Notes under the pieces: model-generated
Told to the model about the DNA's origin: nothing
Seen by the model: only the letters and a program-made list of their open reading frames with translations
Database searches by the model: none
Shown here: positions 1 to 7,929 of the stretch, piece after piece
Position numbering within the stretch: position 1 is the first letter of the stretch
Layout: each line of letters opens with the position of its first letter
Program-made: the position numbers and the translations under genes
Source: Candidatus Heimdallarchaeota archaeon
GTDB lineage: Archaea; Asgardarchaeota; Heimdallarchaeia; Heimdallarchaeales; Kariarchaeaceae
DNA: 13,505 nucleotides
Direction of reading: 5' to 3'
Assembly: GCA_015522385.1 (NCBI GenBank)
Contig: WAMJ01000142.1
Span: 1-13,505 of the forward strand

Positions 1-245
1 AGAAGTTTGTGGAGGGAGCACCCGACCTGATTATTGAAGTCCTCTCGTCCAATGCGAGGAGGGACAGGGTGGAGAAATACAGAATCTACATGGAGTTCGG
101 TGTCCGGGAGTACCTGATCGTTGACCCCGAGGGAGGGATCGAACACCACGTCTTGAACGAGGAGGGGAGGTACGAGACCGTGACCGATACGGTCGAGCTG
201 AGAACCCTGAACTGCAGGCTTGGATCCGAAGCGATATTCGCTTGA
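1..245 (+). CDS. Uma2-family (DUF820) restriction-endonuclease-like protein, 3' part only
   Basis: This is the C-terminal part of a gene that begins before the window; the frame is open from base 3 (AAG TTT GTG GAG) with no stop, so the GTG at position 9 is probably internal. The translation shows the Uma2 signature: a PDLIIEVLS strand followed by the basic stretch NARRDRVEKY, then GVREYLIVDPE and a variable C-terminal beta region. In this family the Asp of PDL, the Glu of EVLS and the Lys of the following helix form a PD-(D/E)xK-type active site; all three are present here. Uma2 proteins are common, usually orphan, putative nucleases whose biological role is poorly known. The stop codon lies 7 bp from the stop of the convergent ATPase-nuclease gene, so nothing suggests co-transcription. 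The family call is firm; the function is not. Confidence 0.85.
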   Translation, partial: KFVEGAPDLIIEVLSSNARRDRVEKYRIYMEFGVREYLIVDPEGGIEHHVLNEEGRYETVTDTVELRTLNCRLGSEAIFA

Positions 246-252
246 TCCACGG

Positions 253-2496
253 TCACGATTTCCATCTCACCAGCTGCTTTGTTGTGCTGAATTCGTCGGT
301 CTTCCTATCCATCGCTTGGAGGATCTCAAGGAACTCTACCTCCGTTTTCTCAGTATTCTCTAAATTGTTTGCGTCCATGAAATCCTCGTACAATTTGGCC
401 TTCTTGATCTGCTTTCTGCCTATCCCTTTCAGCTCCTTGATCCTGTCAGTTATGAAGTTCTGCGCCTTGTTGTGAAAGTCCAGTCCTATGATCGGTGTGA
501 CCTTCTCCTCCCGAGCGTCACCTATCTCTCCTTTCTTATCCTGACCCTTTGTCTCAATCTGTGGCCTTATTGGCATCTCGATCTTAACCTGCATAGCGGA
601 CCTCTCCTGTTCTATTTTTAGGAGCTTTGAGGGCTCACTCACAAATATACTCGGTATCCCGATCCTGTCCAAGAGAATCCGGGCCTCCTCCAATGTAGGC
701 TCCCTTCCCATCGCTTTGTCGAATATGTACGCCCAGTAGATGTACGCCATCTGCTCATTGGTCTTCGGGGCAATTCCCACATGACGATTCTTGATCTCAG
801 GGGACAGCGACGCCAATGTCTCTGGGTGGAGCTCGACGTTCGACACCCAGATGACATAATCCAGATCTCCCTTTTCGAGGAGCTCCACTGTCTTCATCAC
901 ATTCCCCCTGTCAATCTGAACCCCCCGCCTGTAGCACTTGACCTCAATCCCCACCTTGCGGGAGTCATAGTGGTAGAGGTTACCCCCAAGCCTGTAGTAT
1001 ATGTCCGGCTTCTTCCCGGACTTCGGCATCTTCGGGGACTCTTTCAACTCCGAGATGAAGTCGTGACCTCTCCTAAGTACTTCGAATAACCTGTATATCC
1101 CTATCTCCGGTATGCGGGATCTGTCCTTGTCCTGTATTGAGTCTGAGGTGAGGTACTCGTAGAAATCCGACTGAATCTGCCGTGGGAGAATCGTCGGCTC
1201 GGAGATGATCTGTAAATCACCTATCGCCTTAATTGGGTCGCTGAGATCCTTGACCTCCTCGTTGTCCTTGAAGGAGTTGAAGATGTCATGCAGGTTGATC
1301 AATGTCCTCCTGAGGTTCCTGTCATTCTTCTCATAGAGATACACAATCGTCCTCTCCGAGAGGGGATAGTACGGATTCTTCGGATCTATCACGAGGTCGT
1401 TCTCCGACCAGAACTTGTTCAGCATCTCGTAGACGATGTCGGTGACGTCCTCTGCCGGGAGCCTGGGGAGGTGCAGGTACTTGTGCCACTGCTCTATCTG
1501 ATCCCTCGCATCCTCGTATAGATTGTCCATCAGGTACTTGTACGCTTGGTTGTTCCCCGAAAGAACTATCGACATCTTCGGGATCTGCCGCAGGGTCAGG
1601 AGCATGGTGAAGACCTTCATCGCGATCTTCTTTGGCTGCTCGTTGTCGAACAGTTCCTCCAGTTGATCGATGAAGATGACCATGACACTAAGTGGGCTTA
1701 TCGCGGTCAGTAGATCCATCAGGACGTTGAGAATGTGCCTTGCATCAGCGTCGGTGTGGACCGAGAAGGAACCAAATTTACTCCCCGACTTCAGGGCCTC
1801 TAGTGCGTTGATCCTGTCTTTGACCGCAGCTTGTGAGAGGAGCAGGACTCTCACGAAGGAGGTGTCAATGGACCTCCACTTGCTCCTGATCTTCGCGAGG
1901 TAGACGGAGAGGGCGGTCTCCACACCATCGATCATCTTCTGGGCTCTCGCGGGGTCATTCAAGACTTGGATGGTTGAGCTGATTGACTCATCCGGATCCC
2001 AGTCCCCGAAGGTCTCTTTGAAGAATGCATCGCTCTCGCTGTGCACGATCTGGGCGATGAACTGGATCATCCTTGCGACGATCTTCTCGAGGAGGCTGTA
2101 CTTGTCCAAGGACTTCATGATCTGGGAGTAGAAGCTACTGAGGCGAAAATCTCTCACCTCACCGTAAGCCTCGATGAACGCAGAATACGCATGTATCCCG
2201 TGGACATCCATCTCACCCCGTATGATCTCGTTGAACACGTAAGAGGTGAGTGCGGACTTCCCCATCCCCGTCTCCCCCTGTATTATGATGAGCGGGCTGT
2301 TGTCCGTACTGGCCGCCTTAACAAATATACTCTTCAGCTCACCCCGCTCCCGGTCTCTCCCCAAGAGCTTCGTCGGTGGGTTGTCTGCAGTTGCAGTGGC
2401 AGGTCTCCCCGGAAAAGGATTCGGAATGAGGGGACTCCTCAGCTTGTCATCGCGAATCTGCCTGTCTCTCGGACCACTCCCGAAGATCCCAAACAC
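253..2496 (-). CDS. AAA+/STAND-type ATPase fused to a C-terminal PD-(D/E)xK nuclease domain
   Basis: This 747-aa protein starts with GTG directly after the TGA of the upstream gene (TGAGTG), so the two are translationally linked. Residues 44-82 hold a GRDRE box and Walker A GETGMGKS (74-81). Walker B is VIFIDQLEEL (273-282), a sensor-1-like segment SIVLSGNN follows at 309-316, and DRNLRRTLINL (392-402) resembles the sensor-2/lid of Orc1/Cdc6-like ATPases. Residues about 463-580 form a second domain: a helix (IYRLFEVLRRGHDF), then KKPDIYY (D498) and VGIEVKCY (E518, K520), then an alternating strand/helix pattern (DLDYVIWVS). This is a textbook PD-(D/E)xK arrangement with all catalytic residues intact. 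The C-terminus (670-730) is a charged helical domain. By inference it is an ATP-regulated DNA nuclease, plausibly in phage or plasmid defence. I do not recognise a named system; a Mrr-like or Avs-like relative is possible. Coding G+C is higher than in the ABC-transporter block. Confidence 0.85.
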   Translation of the reverse strand: MFGIFGSGPRDRQIRDDKLRSPLIPNPFPGRPATATADNPPTKLLGRDRERGELKSIFVKAASTDNSPLIIIQGETGMGKSALTSYVFNEIIRGEMDVHGIHAYSAFIEAYGEVRDFRLSSFYSQIMKSLDKYSLLEKIVARMIQFIAQIVHSESDAFFKETFGDWDPDESISSTIQVLNDPARAQKMIDGVETALSVYLAKIRSKWRSIDTSFVRVLLLSQAAVKDRINALEALKSGSKFGSFSVHTDADARHILNVLMDLLTAISPLSVMVIFIDQLEELFDNEQPKKIAMKVFTMLLTLRQIPKMSIVLSGNNQAYKYLMDNLYEDARDQIEQWHKYLHLPRLPAEDVTDIVYEMLNKFWSENDLVIDPKNPYYPLSERTIVYLYEKNDRNLRRTLINLHDIFNSFKDNEEVKDLSDPIKAIGDLQIISEPTILPRQIQSDFYEYLTSDSIQDKDRSRIPEIGIYRLFEVLRRGHDFISELKESPKMPKSGKKPDIYYRLGGNLYHYDSRKVGIEVKCYRRGVQIDRGNVMKTVELLEKGDLDYVIWVSNVELHPETLASLSPEIKNRHVGIAPKTNEQMAYIYWAYIFDKAMGREPTLEEARILLDRIGIPSIFVSEPSKLLKIEQERSAMQVKIEMPIRPQIETKGQDKKGEIGDAREEKVTPIIGLDFHNKAQNFITDRIKELKGIGRKQIKKAKLYEDFMDANNLENTEKTEVEFLEILQAMDRKTDEFSTTKQLVRWKS

Positions 2497-3213
2497 TCAC
2501 GCACCACCCTTGACCTTTCCCCAGTGGAACAGCTTCCCGGACAAAGTCCTCACGCCCCGATTCCCACCCGAGGAATCTCCCATCTGCAGCTCGAGGAGGT
2601 TGCGGTCGTAGAGGGAGTACAGAATGTCGTTTATCTCCTTCTCCCCCAACCCCAGTCTGCCCAGTGCGACATAGTACAGGTCCGTCGAGTAGAGATAACC
2701 TGATCTCTCACGGGGGCCTGCCCCCATCTCGGCCTGCTTAAGGATCGAGAGAATCCGCTCCTCCGATAAGTCCGAACTCGGACTGGTGTGGGAGACCGGT
2801 TGCTGTGAGACCGATACCCTCTCCAGCATCCGCTCGATTCCTGCAATCTCCTCCTCGACTCTGGAAATGGACTGCTTGATGGAATCCAGCTCGCCCTTCG
2901 TCTCGTCAAGTGACTTCTTGGCCCTGAGCACCGATTCAGCAACCGACACCTCCTGACTCAAGGACATTTTCACGAACCTCCTCCCAAGATCGGTGAGCCT
3001 GAAGGCATTGGGATTGGCAGGTGCCTTCCCCGACTTCAGGGGTATCTTCCCCATCTCGATTATGTTCAACTTCTCCAAGTTCTTGAGATCCGGTGCTTTC
3101 AGTCCACTCCCCGTCTTGGGAATTAGACCATACTCTCCGACATACTTCCCCAATTTCGTTATAATGGTCATATCCAAGGAATGATATGGTGGGACTTTAT
3201 CTGCTTTTCCCAT
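2497..3213 (-). CDS. Winged-helix / coiled-coil / winged-helix protein, partner of the ATPase-nuclease
   Basis: This 238-aa protein is not a family I can name. Residues about 13-83 read as a winged-helix domain ending in FRLTDLGRRFVKM, a pattern seen in archaeal wHTH proteins. Residues about 92-133 form a charged heptad-like coiled coil (SVLRAKKSLDE, KQSISRVEEEI), followed by a Ser/Pro/Gln linker (134-148). A second possible winged-helix (149-230) contains EERILSILKQA, EKEINDILYSLYDRNLLEL and a wing-like turn. It starts at an ATG with no strong ribosome binding site and is the first gene of the operon; its stop codon abuts the GTG of the ATPase-nuclease gene. By inference it is a dimeric DNA-binding or sensor subunit that recruits or restrains the nuclease, or the operon regulator. 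No membrane segment or catalytic motif was seen. Confidence 0.75.
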   Translation of the reverse strand: MGKADKVPPYHSLDMTIITKLGKYVGEYGLIPKTGSGLKAPDLKNLEKLNIIEMGKIPLKSGKAPANPNAFRLTDLGRRFVKMSLSQEVSVAESVLRAKKSLDETKGELDSIKQSISRVEEEIAGIERMLERVSVSQQPVSHTSPSSDLSEERILSILKQAEMGAGPRERSGYLYSTDLYYVALGRLGLGEKEINDILYSLYDRNLLELQMGDSSGGNRGVRTLSGKLFHWGKVKGGA

Positions 3214-3327
3214 AACCTACAGACTGCATCTGGAAAAATGAGAATTATGTGGTAGCGGATGACTGTCCAAGGGATGGATCGCTGTGCCACCTCAAAGAGG
3301 ACAAAAGAGTTCCCGCCGGCTTCACTC

Positions 3328-4479
3328 CTAATTCGCGACAAATGTGTTCGATTTTCTCAACCTCAGGTTGAGGTACACGGTACCAGCTATTCCCACGATG
3401 ACTTCTAAGAAGTAGAACCATAGGTAGGGAAAGGGTGGGGATATGGATGTTATTTGCCCCCCAAGGAGGTGATAAATCGGGATATTCCAGCTACTGAATA
3501 TCAGGAGGTAAACTAAGATACTCATGGGGAATAAGTAGGATGTTATCCGACCAATCCGAACAAAGTCTGTGATAAGAATCTGCAGCAGAACAAAGAACGA
3601 TAGTGTCACAAATGATGCGATAAATGCCGCGACATATATCCAGACAAACCTCTTACCCGAATATGATCCGTTGAACAGTGCGATAACGTACAAGGATGCT
3701 GACAATGCAAAGAGGGTATTAAGATATACTGTGATCCTTGCAATGTACTGCCTCATTACATCAATTGGATAGACTGAGTACTGACTCGGTTTATTGCTTT
3801 TCACCGACACGTGGTAAGTGAGGACTATCAGCAAAATGATTAATGGAACATGGATCTGTGTTCCGTATACGTATAGGCCCTTGAATTGGAGATCTGGCGC
3901 ATAGGACAATTCCTGTTCAAAACGATATAAAGTGGTGGACATCTTCGGTGCTCCAATGAGGAGATAAAATGGCACAATGCCTCCGATCAGTCCTCTGAAG
4001 CTTACTCTCGCGTCCTCGTCATGGAGGTACGGAGAGGTTGATGGTCTCCTCAGGATGAACTCTGCAATAATTCCCAGCGAGAGGAGGAGCAATCCCATTC
4101 CCAACTGGTAGAATGTAGATGGGGATATCCCGTCTGAATAGATCTTGACATTACCCTTGAAATCAGGTGAAGAATTGACAAATATCAATAAATTGTTAAC
4201 CGAAATATCCATTACTTTGACATATTGTGTATCCTCAGTAAAGCTCAACTTGAGATCAAAACCTCTCTGCTTATCTAACAAGCGGAATGAAATATTCCCC
4301 GTAGAATCAGTGATCTCGATGTGCAATCTCTGACCAAAGTTTGCACTAATTGAATAGATTTCATCAAGTATCCCATTTTCAAAGGTCTTATCCAGTGCGA
4401 CCTTCTCCAATGAGGGCAATGGTGAGACAGTGATGACTACAAGTGCAAGAAATACATAGATCTTCGTGATGTTTCTCAT
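3328..4479 (-). CDS. ABC exporter membrane subunit 2 (predicted ABC-2-like permease with ectodomain)
   Basis: This 383-aa membrane protein is the third gene of the exporter operon. A short basic N-terminus and hydrophobic segment (residues 5-20, IYVFLALVVITVS) act as a signal peptide or first span. Residues 24-120 form a polar, beta-rich domain predicted outside the cell. About six to seven hydrophobic segments follow, at roughly 121-143, 161-178, 208-224, 247-268, 277-303, 311-335 and 350-371. The ATG overlaps the stop of the preceding gene (ATGA), and a strong site GGAGG lies 7 nt upstream (4487-4491 on the minus strand), which fixes the start and shows translational coupling. Layout and length closely parallel the preceding permease, so the two probably form a heterodimeric channel with the ATPase. 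I infer the permease role from the operon; no residue-level family signature is visible. Confidence 0.7.
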   Translation of the reverse strand: MRNITKIYVFLALVVITVSPLPSLEKVALDKTFENGILDEIYSISANFGQRLHIEITDSTGNISFRLLDKQRGFDLKLSFTEDTQYVKVMDISVNNLLIFVNSSPDFKGNVKIYSDGISPSTFYQLGMGLLLLSLGIIAEFILRRPSTSPYLHDEDARVSFRGLIGGIVPFYLLIGAPKMSTTLYRFEQELSYAPDLQFKGLYVYGTQIHVPLIILLIVLTYHVSVKSNKPSQYSVYPIDVMRQYIARITVYLNTLFALSASLYVIALFNGSYSGKRFVWIYVAAFIASFVTLSFFVLLQILITDFVRIGRITSYLFPMSILVYLLIFSSWNIPIYHLLGGQITSISPPFPYLWFYFLEVIVGIAGTVYLNLRLRKSNTFVAN

Positions 4480-5600
4480 GTGAAAACCTCCGTGTCAATG
4501 TAAAATCTGTAGAACAGAAACAGTGGAAGAAACGGAACTACAAGCGATGCGAGGATGAACGACGGTGTTAATCCATGGATGTTGATGTACATCAGGCTAG
4601 ACTGGACGTATGTTGTGAATATGCTCAACGGTGAGGTCACGACATCGAGCAGGATCTGACCTATGAGGTAAATTTCCCTCGTGCTATTATCCATAAATAC
4701 AGAAAGTATCCCGAATAGAGAAAGGTGGGTAACCGCATTCGAGCTGACCACAACCGCAAAAATCACAATCTGAATAAGATTATCCCAAATCAAGGTGCGG
4801 AAGCCCAAAACCTGAACGAAAAATATGAGGAAGTAGAAACCAAAAGTCTGTGCGAAGACCGATGTGAATGAGCGAGCTGCATAGAGAACCCTGTAGATCG
4901 CCGTCCGCTCTCTTCCTTTGAATGTTGTCCACAATGATCGGACTTCACTCAATCTCCGGGTGAGGAAACTACTCCCTGCAAATGTGATAAATATCCAGTA
5001 CAGGAAGGTATAGAACTGTTCACCCTGCATTTCTGCAATTATCGTCGAGATAACTCTCCCGTCACCAATCCTCGGCCGAAAACTGAATGTCACCATCGCA
5101 AATAGGGAGGGAAGGACGATCTCCATGTAATTTACATATGTTGAATTTCCGTAGTGACCCGGTACTGTCACCGCGAGAACCCGTCCTCTCTCCGCCAACA
5201 CCGCAATCCCTGCAAGTGCGACAAGGATGTATACATTGGGCAAGAAAATTGTGGGCAAGTCATTCTCAGTATTAAGCGATATATGAAAATAGACAAGGCT
5301 ATCGGGAGGTACGTCCAGCAAGACGAAGGTGACAAGCATCATTCCTCCCTTTGGTGCAGCTATGTCTACCCTCGTAGATCCCGTTCCGTTAAGGGAAAGA
5401 ATGGCCGTGGATGTGTTGTCCACGTGTATTAGATTGATGACAAGTTGGTACGTAGTATTTGCAGTCACTAATCCGCTCAGAATCGTACCTCTGAACACGG
5501 ATATTGCCTCGTTGAAGGTGTATCCCTCATAAACGATTTCCTGTTTTGAAACAGACGATTCCTGAACCCTAATCATCCCCACTGTCAGAAGCGTAAACAA
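4476..5600 (-). CDS. ABC exporter membrane subunit 1 (predicted ABC-2-like permease with ectodomain)
   Basis: This is a membrane protein of at least 374 aa, second gene of the exporter operon, 31 nt after the ATPase stop. The coordinates use the first canonical start, a TTG, but it has no ribosome binding site and would cut into a signal peptide. The open frame continues upstream to a TAG inside the ATPase gene and adds NLLSRITLSLAL, giving a proper basic plus hydrophobic leader. The true start may therefore be a non-standard codon such as the CTG at 5630-5628 or the ATT at 5636-5634, behind GGGGGAG. A polar domain (residues about 20-118, with several N-x-S/T sites) should lie outside the cell. 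Membrane segments follow near 119-137, 159-174, 197-213, 249-267, 272-301, 310-335 and 345-366. Its role as a transport channel is inferred from operon position and from topology shared with the next gene. Confidence 0.7.
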   Translation of the reverse strand: MFTLLTVGMIRVQESSVSKQEIVYEGYTFNEAISVFRGTILSGLVTANTTYQLVINLIHVDNTSTAILSLNGTGSTRVDIAAPKGGMMLVTFVLLDVPPDSLVYFHISLNTENDLPTIFLPNVYILVALAGIAVLAERGRVLAVTVPGHYGNSTYVNYMEIVLPSLFAMVTFSFRPRIGDGRVISTIIAEMQGEQFYTFLYWIFITFAGSSFLTRRLSEVRSLWTTFKGRERTAIYRVLYAARSFTSVFAQTFGFYFLIFFVQVLGFRTLIWDNLIQIVIFAVVVSSNAVTHLSLFGILSVFMDNSTREIYLIGQILLDVVTSPLSIFTTYVQSSLMYINIHGLTPSFILASLVVPFLPLFLFYRFYIDTEVFT

Positions 5601-5631
5601 GGCTAATGAGAGGGTTATGCGGCTAAGCAGA

Positions 5632-6528
5632 TTAATTGATCTCTCCCCCTACCACATCCACAAATACCTGTTCAAGCAGGCTTCGTCGGGGCACTGGTGT
5701 ATGTCCAGTAATGCTTTTGAGCTGGTCAGGTTCTATAATTCTGAACTCCACTAAAATGCCATTTTCCTTGATGCTTTCCACCCCCAAATCCCTGAGCTCT
5801 TGTATCAGATCTGCTCTCTTTCCCGCATCTAACTCCTTGATTGAGTAATCTCGGATGAACTTCTCTTGTAATAGACCTTCCATGCTGTACTTCCCCTCTA
5901 TCTTCCCTTTGTGGATGATAACCACCTCGTCACAGACCCGCTCAAGATCATGGAGGATGTGGCTCAGGATGACGACATGCAGATCATGCTGGTAAGCAAG
6001 CTCCTGGAGGTACTCCAGAACCTCTGAACGGGCCTTCACGTCAAGATTGGCAGTGGGCTCATCGAGGAGGAGGAATTTCGGGTGCCCGATGACAGCAACG
6101 GCAATGGCGTACTTCTGCCTCATCCCCGCAGAGAGTGATTTGAACTTCGACTGTGCGCGATCTCCTAGATCGAACCGCTCCAGCAGGGACTCCGCCTCTC
6201 GCTTAGCCTCCTCTGGCTCCATTCCCCGGAGCCTGCCCACGAGAATTAGATGGTCGATGAGGGTGTAGTACTCCGGGAATTCAGGGCTCTCGAACATGAC
6301 GCCCACCCGCTTGAGGATCTCGTTGCGATTTTCGCTGATATCAAGCCCATCAACTGTTATCCTTCCCGAATCCAGTTTTCTTAAACCGAGAATTAAGTTG
6401 ACCAAAGTCGTCTTTCCCGCGCCATTCTGCCCGATTAACCCCGTTATTTTTCCTTCAAACCTTACGGAGAAGTCATTGAAGATTCTGTTATCTCCATAGG
6501 AGAAGTCAATTTCTGCTACATCGATCAT
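5632..6528 (-). CDS. ABC transporter ATP-binding protein (ABC-2 / drug- or peptide-exporter type)
   Basis: This 298-aa protein is counted from the ATG at 6528; a TTG two codons upstream is possible but less likely. It carries every nucleotide-binding motif: Walker A GQNGAGKTT (33-41), Q-loop position occupied by Glu (E80, as in many ABC-2 export ATPases), signature LSAGMRQ (132-138), Walker B FLLLDEP (152-158) with catalytic Glu, D-loop ANLD, and H-loop His190 in LSH. A C-terminal extension of about 80 residues (after VVIIHKGKI) is typical of this exporter class. It is the first gene of an operon with two membrane subunits and powers their transport. The family is certain; the cargo is unknown. 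The promoter is shared back to back with the divergent subtilase gene, which suggests linked expression. Confidence 0.95.
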   Translation of the reverse strand: MIDVAEIDFSYGDNRIFNDFSVRFEGKITGLIGQNGAGKTTLVNLILGLRKLDSGRITVDGLDISENRNEILKRVGVMFESPEFPEYYTLIDHLILVGRLRGMEPEEAKREAESLLERFDLGDRAQSKFKSLSAGMRQKYAIAVAVIGHPKFLLLDEPTANLDVKARSEVLEYLQELAYQHDLHVVILSHILHDLERVCDEVVIIHKGKIEGKYSMEGLLQEKFIRDYSIKELDAGKRADLIQELRDLGVESIKENGILVEFRIIEPDQLKSITGHTPVPRRSLLEQVFVDVVGGEIN

Positions 6529-6550
6529 TCTCAACTCTGCTCGCGAATCC

Positions 6551-6596
6551 CTAAGTGATAAACGTTAGGTTTATTTAATCAAAAAAAAATTAATCA
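6551..6596. promoter_or_regulatory. Divergent archaeal promoter region between ABC exporter operon and subtilase
   Basis: On the plus strand the A/T-rich element TTTATTTAA (6570-6578) lies about 23 bp before the subtilase ATG at 6597 and is followed by a run of nine A, as expected for a TATA box giving a leaderless mRNA. On the minus strand, TTAAATAAAC (same bases) and GTTTATC (6564-6558) lie 30-45 bp before the ABC ATPase start, so one TATA region or two adjacent ones may serve both directions. No GGAGG-type site precedes either start. Confidence 0.6.
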
Positions 6597-7919
6597 ATGG
6601 CGCGGAAAAGTCATTTTTCAACAATTGTAAAAAATCGATTGAAAACCATTTTTATTCTCATGCTGATGGTTCCCTTCAATCCGATGATGCCAATCGCCGC
6701 AGATGGCCATCAATCCAGTGGGACTTCTACATCATCTCTTGGTCTGAACCTATTGGGTGGTAGCGGTAGTCTCATCGAAGTAGCAGAGCTCCTAGGTGTG
6801 ACTCAATTCACCCCGGAGCAGAAAACAGTATTGAACAATAAAACTGTTCGAATCGCCATTATTGACGATGGTCTCAGTAAAAGCATGTTTGATCATGTAC
6901 AGTCACTCACGAATAATGCGATCAAAGAACTAATGTTTGTTGATAGGAATAGGGGGGCCTTCCCCTCACCGTTCTGGAAGGAGGGAGATGACCTACCTAA
7001 TAAAGATTGGAAACCAATGCGGTCTAAGGAAGATGGCGGGGGTACTTCGGGACATGGTGACATGGTTCTTGACACAATCGTCCAAATGTACCAGAATGCA
7101 CGGATTGACTATCCCCAGCTATCTTTTTACAAATATGATGACTATGCAGGTGATTCTCTAGTAGAAAAGGGGAAACGTGTGACTGGCATTCTGAAATACC
7201 TGAATAATGACGGTGCACCCAAGGCGGATATTATCTCCGTCTCCGCTGGATTCTTTGATGACAAATACGACAGTATGCGAACCCAGTTGCAGAGGCTTAA
7301 GTCAAATGGTGTACTCGTGATCGGCGCTTACGGTAATACTAACACAGATTTCTCTAACACGGCCAAGACCCTTACTGAACCCCTACCTGCAAAATCAGCT
7401 TATGCCTTGGCCGTAGGTGCGGTTTACTATCAGGGTAGTTCCAAAGGAAAGAGGATTGTTGAGGATCTTTGGGGGTCTAATTATGGACCACGTCTCGATT
7501 TCGTCATGCCCGGGATTGATATTGAAGTCCAAGCGGATAAGTCTGAGTTGGGAAAAGGTCCTCTCAAGAATTATCTCTTCGAAGGAACAAGTGCAGCGAC
7601 ACCCATATTCAGCGCAGTCGCATCGATGGCTTGGAAGATATGGAAGAATGAGAGACCAAGTGAGTCTCTGGATAACTTTATCGTTTATCTGGAGACCTCT
7701 ACCGAGAAATTGCAGATCATTGGAAGTGACAAACGGGCATACTTTCCAATATCGGGAGTTGTACTGGGAGCTACAGACTTCGACAACGAACTGGGCTATG
7801 GCATTGTGGACATCCTTGACTTTTACACATACCTGATCACCCCCTCCTCTGGTGACAACGGTGGTGGATCGGGCGGTGGATCAGGCGGAGACACGTGCAT
7901 TAATTACTGCTTCTACTGA
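6597..7919 (+). CDS. Secreted subtilisin-like serine protease (peptidase S8) with Gly-rich two-cysteine tail
   Basis: This 440-aa protein has a long Sec-type signal: basic n-region ARKSHFSTIVKNRLK, then hydrophobic TIFILMLMVPF, with likely cleavage near AADG (residues 34-37). The subtilase triad is complete: Asp90 in VRIAIIDDG, His153 in TSGHGDMV, Ser332 in GTSAATP, with oxyanion Asn247 in AYGN. The catalytic domain spans about 82-410; there is little room for a classic propeptide (38-80). After residue 415 the chain becomes a flexible SSGDNGGGSGGGSGG linker and ends DTCINYCFY, whose two cysteines could close a small disulfide loop. It should act outside the cell. Divergent transcription from an ABC exporter operon suggests a role in processing exported protein or peptide, but general proteolysis is equally possible. 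The next gene starts 10 bp downstream and is probably co-transcribed. Confidence 0.93.
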   Translation: MARKSHFSTIVKNRLKTIFILMLMVPFNPMMPIAADGHQSSGTSTSSLGLNLLGGSGSLIEVAELLGVTQFTPEQKTVLNNKTVRIAIIDDGLSKSMFDHVQSLTNNAIKELMFVDRNRGAFPSPFWKEGDDLPNKDWKPMRSKEDGGGTSGHGDMVLDTIVQMYQNARIDYPQLSFYKYDDYAGDSLVEKGKRVTGILKYLNNDGAPKADIISVSAGFFDDKYDSMRTQLQRLKSNGVLVIGAYGNTNTDFSNTAKTLTEPLPAKSAYALAVGAVYYQGSSKGKRIVEDLWGSNYGPRLDFVMPGIDIEVQADKSELGKGPLKNYLFEGTSAATPIFSAVASMAWKIWKNERPSESLDNFIVYLETSTEKLQIIGSDKRAYFPISGVVLGATDFDNELGYGIVDILDFYTYLITPSSGDNGGGSGGGSGGDTCINYCFY

Positions 7920-7929
7920 CGTGTAGTGT

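Noticed and set aside
242..475. Plus-strand open frame of 77 codons after the Uma2 fragment
   Set aside because: It is antisense to the C-terminal helical part of the ATPase-nuclease and has no ribosome binding site or TATA-like element.
2041..2703. Long plus-strand open frame of 220 codons
   Set aside because: It is antisense to the ATPase-nuclease and wHTH genes, spans their junction, and translates to low-complexity His/Leu/Pro-rich sequence typical of the shadow of a G+C-rich gene; the opposite strand has clear motifs.
7417..7836. Plus-strand open frame of 139 codons inside the subtilase
   Set aside because: It lies wholly within the catalytic domain, including the codons for the active-site Ser, in a shifted frame; no independent start signal.
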